Assembly: GCA_038239145.1 (NCBI GenBank)
Contig: JBBSFB010000004.1
Location: 62,001 to 126,000, forward strand
Origin: PALSA-610 sp038239145
GTDB lineage: Bacteria; Actinomycetota; Acidimicrobiia; IMCC26256; PALSA-610
DNA: 64,000 bases
Direction: 5' to 3'
Shown here: piece by piece, positions 49,133-57,626 of the stretch
How the letters are laid out: each line of letters begins with the position of its first letter
Numbering within the stretch: position 1 is the first letter of the stretch
The notes under the pieces: model-generated
What the model saw: the letters and a program-made list of their open reading frames with translations, nothing else
What the model was told of the DNA's origin: nothing
Database searches by the model: none
Program-made: the position numbers and the translations under genes

Positions 49133-50241
49133 ATGTGCGAGCGATGGGTGTTGCTCGACCCGAACAACGGCTCCAACGACTTGGCCCGCTTCACGTAGAG
49201 GTGCATGTCGTGCTCCCACGTGTAGCCGATGCCGCCGTGGATCTGGATGCCCTCCTTGCAGAGCATCTGCTGGCAATCACCGGCCGCGACCTTCGCCACC
49301 GACGTTGCGTTGGTACGCCGGGCGTCGTCCTCGGCGATCGTCAGCGCCGCGAAGTAGCCGGTCGCCCGCGCCCGTTCCAACAGGACGATCATGTCGGCGA
49401 ACTTGTGCTTGATCGCCTGGAACGAACCGATCGGCACGCCGAACTGCTCGCGGTGTTTTGCGTAGTCGAGGGTGACGTCAAAGATCGCCTGACACACGCC
49501 GACGATCTCGAGCGCGGTCGCTACCGTTGCCTCTTCGACGGCCCGGCGCAACGCCGACGCGCTCGAGGTCTTCCCGTCACCGAGGAAGCGGTCGCGATCG
49601 ATGCGGACGCCGTCGAGCTCGACGTGTGCGAACCGGAGGCTGCCGTCGAGCGAGTGCACCGGCCTGGTGCGGGTCGCAGCGACCGGCACCACGAACGCGT
49701 GCACGCCGTCGTCGCCACCCGACCCGGGCGCGCGGGCAACGACGATCAGCTCGTCGACCGCGTCGCCTTCCACGACGAAGCGCTTCTCTCCTGAGAACAC
49801 CACCTCGTTGCCGTCGATGACGAAGGTCGAGGTCACCGACGCAGGATCGAACGAACCACCCCGCTCCGCGAGCGCGAGGGCGCCCGAGCGCTCGCCCGCG
49901 GCCACCGGGCCGAGGAAGTGGGTGCGCTGTGCGTCCGTGGCGGCCTCGCGGATCGCGGGAACGAACTGCGTCGCGGTCGCGAGCAGGGCACCGGGCGCTA
50001 TGACCCGGCCGATCTCTTCGGCGAGGATGGCTGCTTCGATCATGCCGAGCCCGATGCCGCCGTCGGCTTCGGCGATGGTGAGTGCGGGCCAGCCGAGGCC
50101 GGTCAGCGTCGCCCAGAGCGCGTCGGGGCGGACACCGTCGTCGACGATCCGGCGGGCGAGGCCGACCGGGCTCTCCTTGGTGAGGACGGCGCGGATCGAG
50201 TCGCGCAAGTCTTCCTGATCGGCGGTGAGATCGAGCTCCAT
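49111..50241 (-). CDS. Acyl-CoA dehydrogenase, beta-type
   Basis: A 376-residue dehydrogenase-fold protein. It has R-E-Q-F-G-V-P-I-G-S-F-Q-A-I-K-H (about 272-287) and I-H-G-G-I-G-Y-T-W-E-H-D near the C-terminus, but no S-E-P-G-A-G-S-D loop and no I-E-G-T motif. It resembles the beta-type subunit at 24810 more than the full enzymes, yet has no alpha partner beside it. The gene lies 7 bases after the ligase stop on the same strand, and a TAACCT element 9 bases before its ATG may also start its own transcript. Its last codons are repeated four times. Confidence 0.8.
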   Translation of the reverse strand: MELDLTADQEDLRDSIRAVLTKESPVGLARRIVDDGVRPDALWATLTGLGWPALTIAEADGGIGLGMIEAAILAEEIGRVIAPGALLATATQFVPAIREAATDAQRTHFLGPVAAGERSGALALAERGGSFDPASVTSTFVIDGNEVVFSGEKRFVVEGDAVDELIVVARAPGSGGDDGVHAFVVPVAATRTRPVHSLDGSLRFAHVELDGVRIDRDRFLGDGKTSSASALRRAVEEATVATALEIVGVCQAIFDVTLDYAKHREQFGVPIGSFQAIKHKFADMIVLLERARATGYFAALTIAEDDARRTNATSVAKVAAGDCQQMLCKEGIQIHGGIGYTWEHDMHLYVKRAKSLEPLFGSSNTHRSHIADLLGV

Positions 50242-50248
50242 GGTCGGG

Positions 50249-51718
50249 TCAGGTTAGGAGCTGGGCGATCTGATCCACCAACGCCCGGCGGTCGATCTTC
50301 TCGCCGACCGTGAGCGGCAACGCGTCGACGACGTGCAGCGCGTCGGGGAGTTTGTAGGCCGCGATGCTGGGGCCCGCGAACGCCCGGAGGTCGGCCAGCG
50401 TCGGCGGTTGCGCCGGGTCCCGGGGAACGATGGCGGCGACGCCGATCTCGCCCATCACGTCGTCGGCCCGGGGCACCACGACCACCGCAGCGATGTCGGG
50501 ATGGGTCGACAACACGCTCTCGATCTCGACCGGGTACACGTTGTAGCCGCCCCGCACATACATCTCCTTGCTACGCCCGACGAGCCGGAGACGGCCGCGG
50601 TCGTCGACCCAACCGAGGTCGCCGGTCCGCACGAAGCCGTCGGGCGTGAACGCAGCGCGGGTCTGTTCCTCGTCGCCCCAGTATCCCGACATGACGGCGG
50701 GCGAGCGCAGGCACACTTCGCCGATCTCTTCGCCGGCAACCGCGCCGCCATCGGCGTCGCGTAACGAGAGCTCGACGCTCGCGTGGGGCCGACCGACGCT
50801 GATGATCGCGTCCTCGTCGGGATCGTCGAACGCGGTGCCGAGTCCGATGCCGGCTTCGGTGCACGAGTAGCGGGTGGCGAGCAGTGCGCCGAAGCGTCGG
50901 CGTGCTTCTTCGGCGAGCCCGGGTGTGACCGGACCGCCGCCGGCGATGATGTATTGCACAGAGGAGAGATCGAAGCCGTCGAACTCCGGGTCGCGGAGCA
51001 TGAGCGCGAGCTGGGTGGGGACGCCCGCGACCGTGGTCATGCGTTCACGGGCGAGCAGCTCCAGCGCGGGCCGCGCCCGCCAGCGCTCCATGATGAACGT
51101 CGTCCCGCCGCGCTGCAGGTTGCCGGCGAGCTTCGTCATGAAGCCGAGGTGCGCGAACGACGTACCGCTGAACGAACGGCCCCCGCCTCCCCACGCGTCA
51201 CCGACATCGGTCTGGGTGATGAACGCGAGCTGGCGGTTGCAATAGAGCGCGCCTTTGGGGAGACCGGTGGTGCCCGACGTGAAGATGATCGCGACGGGAC
51301 GGTCGGGGTCGACCGGGAGCTCGGGCGGAGACTCCGCGGCAACCCGATATCGGTGCATGACGGTCTCGGCCGAGTCGGCCGGAGGAGCGTCGGCGGTTAC
51401 CACGAGGCGGGGTCCGGCGACGGCGAGGATCGCGTTCCGCTCGCGTTCCGACAGGCGGTCGTTGACCCCTGCGGTCACCGCGCCGAGCTTGGACACCGCC
51501 GCGTAGGTGAGGAGGTATTCCGGGCCTGCGGGCAGGACGACTCCTACGACGTCGCCGGCCCGAACCCCCCGCGCCGCGAGCCCGACCGCGACCTCGTCGG
51601 AGATGCGATCGATGTCGGTGTACGACAGCGGCCACCCGGCCGGAGTGACGTAGGCGGTACGATCCGCGAAGCGGCGGGCAGCTTCCGCGATCGTCCAGGG
51701 CAGGCCCGGGGGAGACAT
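50249..51718 (-). CDS. Acyl-CoA synthetase (ANL superfamily)
   Basis: A 489-residue ligase with F-T-S-G-T-T-G-L-P-K-G (about 157), C-T-E-A-G-I-G-L near 300, F-V-R-T-G-D-L-G-W, R-S-K-E-M-Y-V-R-G-G-Y-N and a shortened A10 region G-E-K-I-D-R-R that keeps Lys. It is followed closely by the beta-type dehydrogenase, so both probably act on one acid. The ATG at 51718 is leaderless behind TACGCT and overlaps the start codon of the divergent TetR gene in CATG. Confidence 0.83.
   Translation of the reverse strand: MSPPGLPWTIAEAARRFADRTAYVTPAGWPLSYTDIDRISDEVAVGLAARGVRAGDVVGVVLPAGPEYLLTYAAVSKLGAVTAGVNDRLSERERNAILAVAGPRLVVTADAPPADSAETVMHRYRVAAESPPELPVDPDRPVAIIFTSGTTGLPKGALYCNRQLAFITQTDVGDAWGGGGRSFSGTSFAHLGFMTKLAGNLQRGGTTFIMERWRARPALELLARERMTTVAGVPTQLALMLRDPEFDGFDLSSVQYIIAGGGPVTPGLAEEARRRFGALLATRYSCTEAGIGLGTAFDDPDEDAIISVGRPHASVELSLRDADGGAVAGEEIGEVCLRSPAVMSGYWGDEEQTRAAFTPDGFVRTGDLGWVDDRGRLRLVGRSKEMYVRGGYNVYPVEIESVLSTHPDIAAVVVVPRADDVMGEIGVAAIVPRDPAQPPTLADLRAFAGPSIAAYKLPDALHVVDALPLTVGEKIDRRALVDQIAQLLT
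50251..50256 (-). promoter_or_regulatory. Internal -10 element TAACCT before the dehydrogenase
   Basis: It lies within the last codons of the ligase and ends 9 bases before the ATG at 50241. Confidence 0.4.
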
Positions 51719-52385
51719 GGCCGAAGCGTACAAGTCGTCTCGGCGGGCGACGGGGCGTCGCGATGTCGCCGTTCCGCCCGGCACTCCGGCCGCGGCCCGC
51801 GAGCTGCGGGCCCAAGGTCGCAAGACGATGCGCAAGCTCCTCGATGCGGGGATGCGCGTGTTCGCCGAACGGGGCTTCCACGCCGCGCGCGTCGACGACA
51901 TCGTCCGTGCTGCGCGCACGTCGCACGGCACCTTCTACCTGTACTTCGCGAACAAGGAAGAGCTGCTGCGCGCCCTGGCGATCCAGTGCGCGCAGGAGAT
52001 GGGCGCGCTCGCGGGCGGCCTCGGCGAGGTGACCGGCGACGAGGCCGGCGCGGCCGAGCTCCGCCGGTTCCTCGAGACGTTCTTCTCCACGTACGCGCGT
52101 TTCGGCCCGGTGCTCCGCGCGTGGATGGAAGGAAACGTCGAGGACCGGGAGACGACTGAGCTCGGCGTCGTCGCGTTCACCGACATCGCGATCGCACTCG
52201 GCGTGCGGATGCGTGACGCCGGAGAGCGCGGGGACCCGGCAACGGTGGCGGCGCTGATGGCTCTGCTCGAGCGCTTCGCGTATTTCCTCGTATCGCGCCA
52301 GCTGGAGTTCGACACCGACGCGCTCTTCGACACCGTCACCGTGCTCGTGCACCGGGGGTTCTTCGGCGCGTCGATCGCGGCTTAG
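51717..52385 (+). CDS. TetR-family transcriptional regulator
   Basis: A 222-residue protein. The DNA-binding domain lies at about 36-82 (M-R-K-L-L-D-A-G-M-R-V-F-A-E-R-G-F, then V-D-D-I-V-R-A-A-R-T-S-H-G-T-F-Y-L-Y-F). The first 30 residues are outside the usual domain, so the true start may be later than this ATG, whose bases are shared with the divergent ligase start (CATG). Placed head to head with the ligase-dehydrogenase unit, it is the natural candidate for its ligand-responsive repressor (inference). Confidence 0.82.
   Translation: MAEAYKSSRRATGRRDVAVPPGTPAAARELRAQGRKTMRKLLDAGMRVFAERGFHAARVDDIVRAARTSHGTFYLYFANKEELLRALAIQCAQEMGALAGGLGEVTGDEAGAAELRRFLETFFSTYARFGPVLRAWMEGNVEDRETTELGVVAFTDIAIALGVRMRDAGERGDPATVAALMALLERFAYFLVSRQLEFDTDALFDTVTVLVHRGFFGASIAA
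51725..51730 (-). promoter_or_regulatory. -10 element TACGCT of the ligase, inside the TetR frame
   Basis: It ends 6 bases before the ligase ATG at 51718 and lies within the first codons of the divergent TetR frame. Confidence 0.5.
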
Positions 52386-53609
52386 TTAGGCCGATTCGGA
52401 GAGTGCTTCGGCCGGGGCGTCGAGCTCCGACTCGGGGAAACGGGTCGAGAGGTAGATCGCCTTCGTCGCCCCGAGCAGCGGGATTGCGAAGAGCCCACCG
52501 ACCAGGCCGCCCGCGGCCACGCCGACCAGTGCCGCGACCATCGTCGCCGGGGGCGAGAGCCGTACCGCCCGGCCGATGATCAAGGGTTGCAACACGTGGT
52601 TCTCGAGCTGCTGGTAGACGAGGAAGATCGCGAGCGCGATCACTCCGACCACTGCGCCCTGCGTCACTGCGAGCAGGACGAACACTGCGCCGCCGAGGAA
52701 CCCGCCGATCTGCGGGATCGGGTTCGTGATCGCGACCCACACGGCGATCAGCGGGGCGAGGGGGACATCGAGCGCGAGCGCTCCCGTCAACATCACCACC
52801 CCCGCCAAGGCGGCGACGAGCAACGTGCCTGCGATGTATCGACCGATGACCTGGTAGACGAGACGACCCATGCGATCGGCGTCGCCTCGTCGCCGCTTGG
52901 GCACGAGCCGACGGATTCCGTCCACGATGAACTCGCCGTCGAGCAGGATCGTGATCGCGAGCAGCAGCGTGAACAACGCTGCCGCCACACCATCGGCGAC
53001 CGCGCCCGCGGCGTTCTCGATGGGCTTGGAGTTGGCGCTCAGGTGCTTGGGGGCGTCGTTCAGCCACTCCTGCACCTTCTCCGACGCCTTGGCCTCCCGC
53101 AGCCGGGGCCCGACGATCGGGAGCCGCCCGAGATCCTTCACCGTCCGCGGGATCTGCTTGTTGAAGTCTCGGACCTCGTGGATGGTCGGCACAGTGATCA
53201 GCGCGGCAATCCCTCCGACGAGGACGGCGGTGACGATCATCACCACGCCGGCCGCCGTGCGGCGATGCCAGCCGGTCCGGCGTTTCAGCGCCTCGACCAG
53301 CGGGTTGAGCGCGAACGCGAACAGGGATGCGAGCGCGAGCGACGACAGCGTCCGCGGCACCGACCGTATGAACCACACCGCAATGACGAATACCGCGACG
53401 GCGATCGCGAGCGGGATCGCCGACCTCGGGTCGAGATCGAAGCCCTCGGTGGTTGCACGGTCATCCGGACCAGTTGCCGGACCAGTTGCCGGACCAGTTG
53501 CCGGACCAGTTGCCGGACCAGTTGTCGGACCAGTTGTCGGACCGGTGGTTGGGTCGGCGGTCATTCCGTCGCCCGGCCCGGCCGAGGGTCCAATGGGTTG
53601 GGACGGCAC
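52386..53609 (-). CDS. AI-2E-family (PerM/YdiK-type) transporter
   Basis: A 407-residue membrane protein with about eight hydrophobic segments and the family pattern: paired N-terminal helices, a long amphipathic middle (about 150-210), then F-L-V-Y-Q-Q-L-E-N-H-V-L-Q-P and P-A-T-M-V-A-A-L-V-G-V near the C-terminus. The N-terminus has seven copies of a T-G-P-A/T unit encoded by a 12-bp repeat. The GTG at 53609 is chosen because TACGAT lies 6 bases before it; an ATG at 53564 is the alternative. The substrate is not known. Its stop abuts the TetR stop. Confidence 0.8.
   Translation of the reverse strand: MPSQPIGPSAGPGDGMTADPTTGPTTGPTTGPATGPATGPATGPATGPDDRATTEGFDLDPRSAIPLAIAVAVFVIAVWFIRSVPRTLSSLALASLFAFALNPLVEALKRRTGWHRRTAAGVVMIVTAVLVGGIAALITVPTIHEVRDFNKQIPRTVKDLGRLPIVGPRLREAKASEKVQEWLNDAPKHLSANSKPIENAAGAVADGVAAALFTLLLAITILLDGEFIVDGIRRLVPKRRRGDADRMGRLVYQVIGRYIAGTLLVAALAGVVMLTGALALDVPLAPLIAVWVAITNPIPQIGGFLGGAVFVLLAVTQGAVVGVIALAIFLVYQQLENHVLQPLIIGRAVRLSPPATMVAALVGVAAGGLVGGLFAIPLLGATKAIYLSTRFPESELDAPAEALSESA
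53467..53550. repeat. 12-bp tandem repeat, seven copies, in a transporter N-terminus
   Basis: Units of GGACCAGTTGCC: four identical, two with one change and one more diverged. On the minus strand they encode repeated T-G-P-A or T-G-P-T. Confidence 0.95.
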
Positions 53610-53614
53610 CTCGG

Positions 53615-53620
53615 TATCGT
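53615..53620 (+). promoter_or_regulatory. -10 element TATCGT, overlapping the divergent -10
   Basis: It ends 8 bases before the ATG at 53629. Five of its six bases are shared with the minus-strand -10 (53616-53621). Confidence 0.6.
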
Positions 53621-53621
53621 A
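53616..53621 (-). promoter_or_regulatory. -10 element TACGAT of the minus-strand transporter
   Basis: It ends 6 bases before the GTG at 53609. The 7-bp TATCGTA thus serves both strands. Confidence 0.55.
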
Positions 53622-53628
53622 CGAGCCG

Positions 53629-54684
53629 ATGGTCGATGTCGCGCGCACGCTCCGGGTGCGGCTGTCGGTTCGGTCCGCGCTGGCGCTCGTGTTCGCGCTC
53701 GGCATCACGTTCTTGTTCCTCGAGATCGCACGCGACGCCGAACGGGTGATCGCGTGGGTGCTCTCGGCCGCGGCGATCGCCGCGCTCATCTACCCGGCCG
53801 TCGACTGGCTCGCACACTTCCGGTTCGTGCCCCGCGCCGTCGCCGTGTTGCTCACCGCGCTCGTCATGCTCGGCGCCATCGGGTTCGTCGGCTACAAGAT
53901 CGTCAACGATGTATCCGACGCGATGAGCAGCCTGCAGCAGGCCGCGCCGCAGCGTGCGGGCGAGCTCGAGCAGAACTCCGAGTTCTTCCGGGAGATCAAG
54001 CTCAAAGAGCGGGTCACGCACCTCGTCGACGCGATCCCGGCGCGGCTTGCGGGCGGCGACGCGCCGGCCGTCATCGAGTCGGCCGCGTCGCAGAGCGTGG
54101 CGTTCCTCGCCGGCTTCATTCTCACCATCTTCTTCGTGTTGTACGGCGGTCGGCTGATCGAAGGTGGACTCGGCCTGATCGAGGACGAGAACGTCCGGGT
54201 CCGAGCAGCGTTCGTCATACGCGACGGCTCTCGCCGTGGCCTGTTCTTCGCGCGCGTGAAGCTTTGGGAAGCACTCGTGGAAGCCACGTTGGCCTTTGCG
54301 GTCGCCCGCGCCGCCGGCGTGCCCGGCGCGGCCGCGTTGGCGGTGTGGGTCGCGTTGTGGAGTTTCCTGCCCATCGCGGGAGTGTTCGTCGGCGCGCTCC
54401 CGATCATCGTGTTCGCGGGTGCGCACACGCTCGAGCGAGCAGTGGTGGTGGCGCTCTGCTTCCTCGCGATCATGATCTGGGACTGGTCGGTGAACCGCTG
54501 GCTCGAACGGCGCAAGCTCTTCGTGGGGTCGTTCGCGATCGTGCTCGCCGCGTTCGGAGGTCTCGAGCTTTACGGCCTCAACGGCGCGCTCCTGTTCGTG
54601 CTGGGCGCGGCGCTCACGATCTCGATCCTCGGCGAAGTCGGACCCGAAGAGGTCGCCGAGGTGCTCGCCGCGACTCCCGAGTGA
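53629..54684 (+). CDS. AI-2E-family (PerM/YdiK-type) transporter
   Basis: A 351-residue paralogue of the divergent transporter with about eight hydrophobic segments. It shows the helix pair at about 12-50, the long middle region (V-S-D-A-M-S-S-L-Q-Q-A-A to about 150) and a C-terminal F-G-G-L-E-L-Y-G-L-N-G-A-L-L segment typical of the family. The ATG at 53629 was chosen because of the -10 element 8 bases before it; the open frame extends much further upstream through the complement of the 12-bp repeat but would overlap the divergent gene. The two may be alternative or paired permeases. Confidence 0.8.
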   Translation: MVDVARTLRVRLSVRSALALVFALGITFLFLEIARDAERVIAWVLSAAAIAALIYPAVDWLAHFRFVPRAVAVLLTALVMLGAIGFVGYKIVNDVSDAMSSLQQAAPQRAGELEQNSEFFREIKLKERVTHLVDAIPARLAGGDAPAVIESAASQSVAFLAGFILTIFFVLYGGRLIEGGLGLIEDENVRVRAAFVIRDGSRRGLFFARVKLWEALVEATLAFAVARAAGVPGAAALAVWVALWSFLPIAGVFVGALPIIVFAGAHTLERAVVVALCFLAIMIWDWSVNRWLERRKLFVGSFAIVLAAFGGLELYGLNGALLFVLGAALTISILGEVGPEEVAEVLAATPE

Positions 54685-54687
54685 CGC

Positions 54688-55836
54688 TCAGACGCCGAGG
54701 ATGACCGTGCTGGCCGACGAGAACCAGCCGCCGGTCCCGTTGACGCACGCCAACTCCGCGTTCTCGACCTGGCGTCCGTGGGCCTCGCCCCGGAGTTGGC
54801 GGGTCGCTTCCACGAGCAGGAACATGCCCCGCATGCCGGGATGGCAGTGCGACAGACCGCCGCCGTCGGTGTTGGTGGGCAGGGCCCCGCCGAGCCGGAG
54901 CCTGCCGTCTTCGACGAACGGGCCACCCTCTCCGGGCTCGCAGAACCCGAGCGCCTCGAGGCTCGCGAGCACCATGTGCGTGAACGCGTCGTAGATCTGG
55001 CAGGTATCGATGTCGGAAGGCTTCACGCCCGCGCGCTCGAACGCGAGCTTGCCGCTCGCGTGGGCGGGGGAACGGGTGAAGTCGTCCCACTCGCTCATCG
55101 TGGTGTGGCTCGTCGCCTCGCCCGTGCCAAGCACCCACACGGGCTTTTGCGCGAGATCGCGAGCACGTTCCTCGGTGGTGAGCACGATCGCGCCGCCGCC
55201 GTCGCTGCGGATGCAGCAGTGCAGCTTGGTGAGCGGATCGGCCATCATCCGGCTGCTGTTGACCTCGTCGATCGTGATCGGATCGCGGTAGAAGGCCTCC
55301 GGGTTGAACGACGCGTTGTAGCGCGTGCTCACCGCGATCTCGGCGAGCTGCTCCAACGTGGTCCCGTACTCGATCATGTGGCGCCGCGTGGCCATCGCGT
55401 ACTTCGAGATCAGCGTGTGCCCGAACGGCACGTCGAATTGGATCGGCCCGCGGCCCCCGAAGCCGATGTTCGCGGTGCGCCGGCGCGCCTTCAGGTCGGC
55501 GCGCGTCGTGGAGCCGTACGCGAGCACGACCACTTCGGTGTGGCCGGCGAGGATGGCCGAGGTGGCGTGCTCGACCATGAACTCCCAGGTCGAGCCGCCG
55601 ACACCCGTGCCGTCGACCCACGTCGGGCGCAGGCCGAGGTACTCGGCGACCTCGATGGGCATGAGCATCCCCATGCCGCTCGAGCCGAAGCCGTCGATGT
55701 CGTCCTTGGTGAGGCCGGCGTCGGTGATGGCGCGCGACGCGGCCTGGTAGTGGAGCTCGAACGGCGTCTTGGTATCGACGCGGCCGATGTCGGACAACGC
55801 CGCGCCGACGATTGCGACTCGTTTGGTTCCCGCCAT
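54688..55836 (-). CDS. Ltp-type thiolase-fold protein (candidate retro-aldolase)
   Basis: A 382-residue homologue of the protein at 33769. The nucleophile position again lacks Cys (G-T-G-V-G-G-S-T-W). It keeps Q-I-Y-D-A-F-T-H-M-V-L-A-S-L-E-A-L-G-F and L-P-T-N-T-D-G-G-G-L-S-H. It is the last gene of a three-gene operon (SDR, hydratase, this gene) with ATGA overlaps, a set that would take an enoyl-CoA through hydration, oxidation or cleavage. Unlike the 33769 protein it has no DUF35 gene beside it. The start is placed at the ATG overlapping the hydratase stop. Confidence 0.82.
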   Translation of the reverse strand: MAGTKRVAIVGAALSDIGRVDTKTPFELHYQAASRAITDAGLTKDDIDGFGSSGMGMLMPIEVAEYLGLRPTWVDGTGVGGSTWEFMVEHATSAILAGHTEVVVLAYGSTTRADLKARRRTANIGFGGRGPIQFDVPFGHTLISKYAMATRRHMIEYGTTLEQLAEIAVSTRYNASFNPEAFYRDPITIDEVNSSRMMADPLTKLHCCIRSDGGGAIVLTTEERARDLAQKPVWVLGTGEATSHTTMSEWDDFTRSPAHASGKLAFERAGVKPSDIDTCQIYDAFTHMVLASLEALGFCEPGEGGPFVEDGRLRLGGALPTNTDGGGLSHCHPGMRGMFLLVEATRQLRGEAHGRQVENAELACVNGTGGWFSSASTVILGV

Positions 55837-56669
55837 CAGCGCAGTTTCCACTCCACGCGCTTGCCGGACGCGAACATCTTCTGACCCTCCGCAATCGATT
55901 CCTGGTTCGTTCCCATCGCGACGTACGCGTAGCCGAGGCGCACTGCCTCGCGCTGCGGCATCGCCCGGGTCGACCAGATCGCGCGTACGGTGCCCTCGAT
56001 CGCGAGCTTGGGCTGCGACGCGATCTTCGCCGCGAGGTCGCGCGCGTGGGCGACGAGATCGGGCCCGGGAACCACTTCACTCACCATGCCGACCTGGTAC
56101 GCGCGCTGCGCCGACATGCGCTCGTAGTTGCCGAGCAGCGACAAGCGCATGATCTCGGTGAACGGGGTGATCCCGGCCATGTGGATCGGTTCGAAGGCCG
56201 CGGTCATTCCGTAGGTGACGTGCGGGTCGAAGAAGGTCGCGTGCTCGGCCGCGACGATGAATTCGACTTCGCCGAGCATGTAGAACGCGCCGCCGCACGC
56301 CATTCCGTTGACGGCCGCGATGACGGGCTTCCAGAGGTCGCACGATTTCGGGCCGAGGTTGTCGCCCGGATCGTTGAACATGAACGGCGTGCTGCCGCTG
56401 CCGACCACACTCGGATCGGTGGTCTCGTCGGCCTCGCCGCCCATCTGCTCCATGCGGTCGATGCCGGTGCAGAACGCTTTCTCTCCGGCGCCGGTAAGCA
56501 CGATGCAGCGCACGTCGTCGTTGCGCCGCAGCGACCGCCACAACGAGTGCACCTCTCGTTGCATCAGCGAGTTGAACGCGTTGTGCACCTCGGGCCGGTT
56601 CAGGGTGACGACGGCAACCCCGTCGTCACCCTCGTCGTACTGAAGGGTCTCGTATTCGGGAATGCTCAT
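55836..56669 (-). CDS. Enoyl-CoA hydratase/isomerase
   Basis: A 277-residue crotonase-fold protein. The first loop is A-F-C-T-G-I-D, the second G-M-A-C-G-G-A-F, and D-P-H-V-T-Y-G-M-T-A follows. D-L-W-K-P-V-I-A-A-V-N-G relates it to the 7041 and 11697 hydratases. Both ends overlap neighbours by 4 bases (ATGA). Longer in-frame starts would overlap the SDR gene and are not used. Confidence 0.85.
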   Translation of the reverse strand: MSIPEYETLQYDEGDDGVAVVTLNRPEVHNAFNSLMQREVHSLWRSLRRNDDVRCIVLTGAGEKAFCTGIDRMEQMGGEADETTDPSVVGSGSTPFMFNDPGDNLGPKSCDLWKPVIAAVNGMACGGAFYMLGEVEFIVAAEHATFFDPHVTYGMTAAFEPIHMAGITPFTEIMRLSLLGNYERMSAQRAYQVGMVSEVVPGPDLVAHARDLAAKIASQPKLAIEGTVRAIWSTRAMPQREAVRLGYAYVAMGTNQESIAEGQKMFASGKRVEWKLR

Positions 56670-57598
56670 GAACGCCGTTGCGCGTCGATCCCGGGGTTCT
56701 CGCTCTGGAAGACGTAGCGGTTGACGATGCGGCCGATGTCGGCCGGATCCCACTGCTTCGGCTTGCCTTCCTTGTCGGTCGAGAGGAACTGTTCGCCCAT
56801 CGTCCACGGCTGGTAGTGGGCGAGGTTGTTGCCGACGAGGCGGAACACCTGGCCCGTCACGTGGAGCGCCTGATCGGAGGCGAGCCAGACCACAGCCGGT
56901 GCGGAGTTTCCCGGGTTCATGTTCTCGAACTCGGTGTAGTCCTCGGGGTTCTTCACGTCGATCTTCATCGCCTGCGCGACCATGCGCGTGGCGCCGCCGG
57001 GGCCGATGCAGTTTGCCCGCACGCCGTAGCGGCTCAGCTCGAGGCTCGCGATGATCGTCATCGCGGCGACGCCGGCCTTGGCGGCGCCGTAGTTGATCTG
57101 GCTGGCCTGGCCTTGGAGCCCGGCGCTCGAAACGGTGTTGATAATCGCGGCGCGGGGCTGGCGGCCTTCCTTCGACTCGTTGCGCCAGTACGCGGAGGCG
57201 TGGCTCATCGTGTTGAAGGCGCCGTACATGTGCACTTTGACGACCGCGTCGAAGTCCTCGGGCGACATCGAGAACATCATCTTGTCTCGCAGGATCCCGG
57301 CGTTGTTGACCAGGATGTCGAGGCGCCCGAACGCGTCGACCGCGGATCCGATGATCCCTTTGGCGCCGTCGTAGTCGGCGACGCTGTCGTAGTTGGCGAC
57401 GGCTTCACCGCCGCGGCTCTTGATGACGTCGACGACGGTGTCCGCGGCCCGCTGGTCGGACCCCTCTCCGCTCACCGATCCACCGAGATCGTTCACGACC
57501 ACCTTGGCGCCGTGGTCGGCGAGCATGATCGCTTCGCCGCGTCCGACACCGTTGCCCGCACCGGTGACGATGGCCACCTTGCCGTCGAGCATGCCCAT
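56666..57598 (-). CDS. SDR oxidoreductase of the multifunctional-enzyme (3R-hydroxyacyl-CoA dehydrogenase) type
   Basis: A 310-residue SDR with T-G-A-G-N-G-V-G-R-G-E-A (about 13-24) and V-V-V-N-D-L-G-G-S-V-S-G-E-G (about 34-47), the cofactor region typical of peroxisomal MFE-2-like dehydrogenases, then V-N-N-A-G-I-L-R-D and Y-G-A-A-K-A-G. Such enzymes oxidise (3R)-hydroxyacyl-CoA. It heads the operon with the hydratase and the thiolase-fold gene. AGGGGGA lies before the ATG, and TACGGT (57641-57646) may be the -10. Confidence 0.87.
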   Translation of the reverse strand: MGMLDGKVAIVTGAGNGVGRGEAIMLADHGAKVVVNDLGGSVSGEGSDQRAADTVVDVIKSRGGEAVANYDSVADYDGAKGIIGSAVDAFGRLDILVNNAGILRDKMMFSMSPEDFDAVVKVHMYGAFNTMSHASAYWRNESKEGRQPRAAIINTVSSAGLQGQASQINYGAAKAGVAAMTIIASLELSRYGVRANCIGPGGATRMVAQAMKIDVKNPEDYTEFENMNPGNSAPAVVWLASDQALHVTGQVFRLVGNNLAHYQPWTMGEQFLSTDKEGKPKQWDPADIGRIVNRYVFQSENPGIDAQRRS

Positions 57599-57626
57599 TT
57601 GCGCGTTCCCCCTGCTGACCAGAAAA

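Noticed and set aside
53467..53550. Repeat block as a CRISPR or origin iteron
   Set aside because: The 12-bp units are in frame with a transporter gene and encode a simple peptide repeat; no replication gene is nearby.
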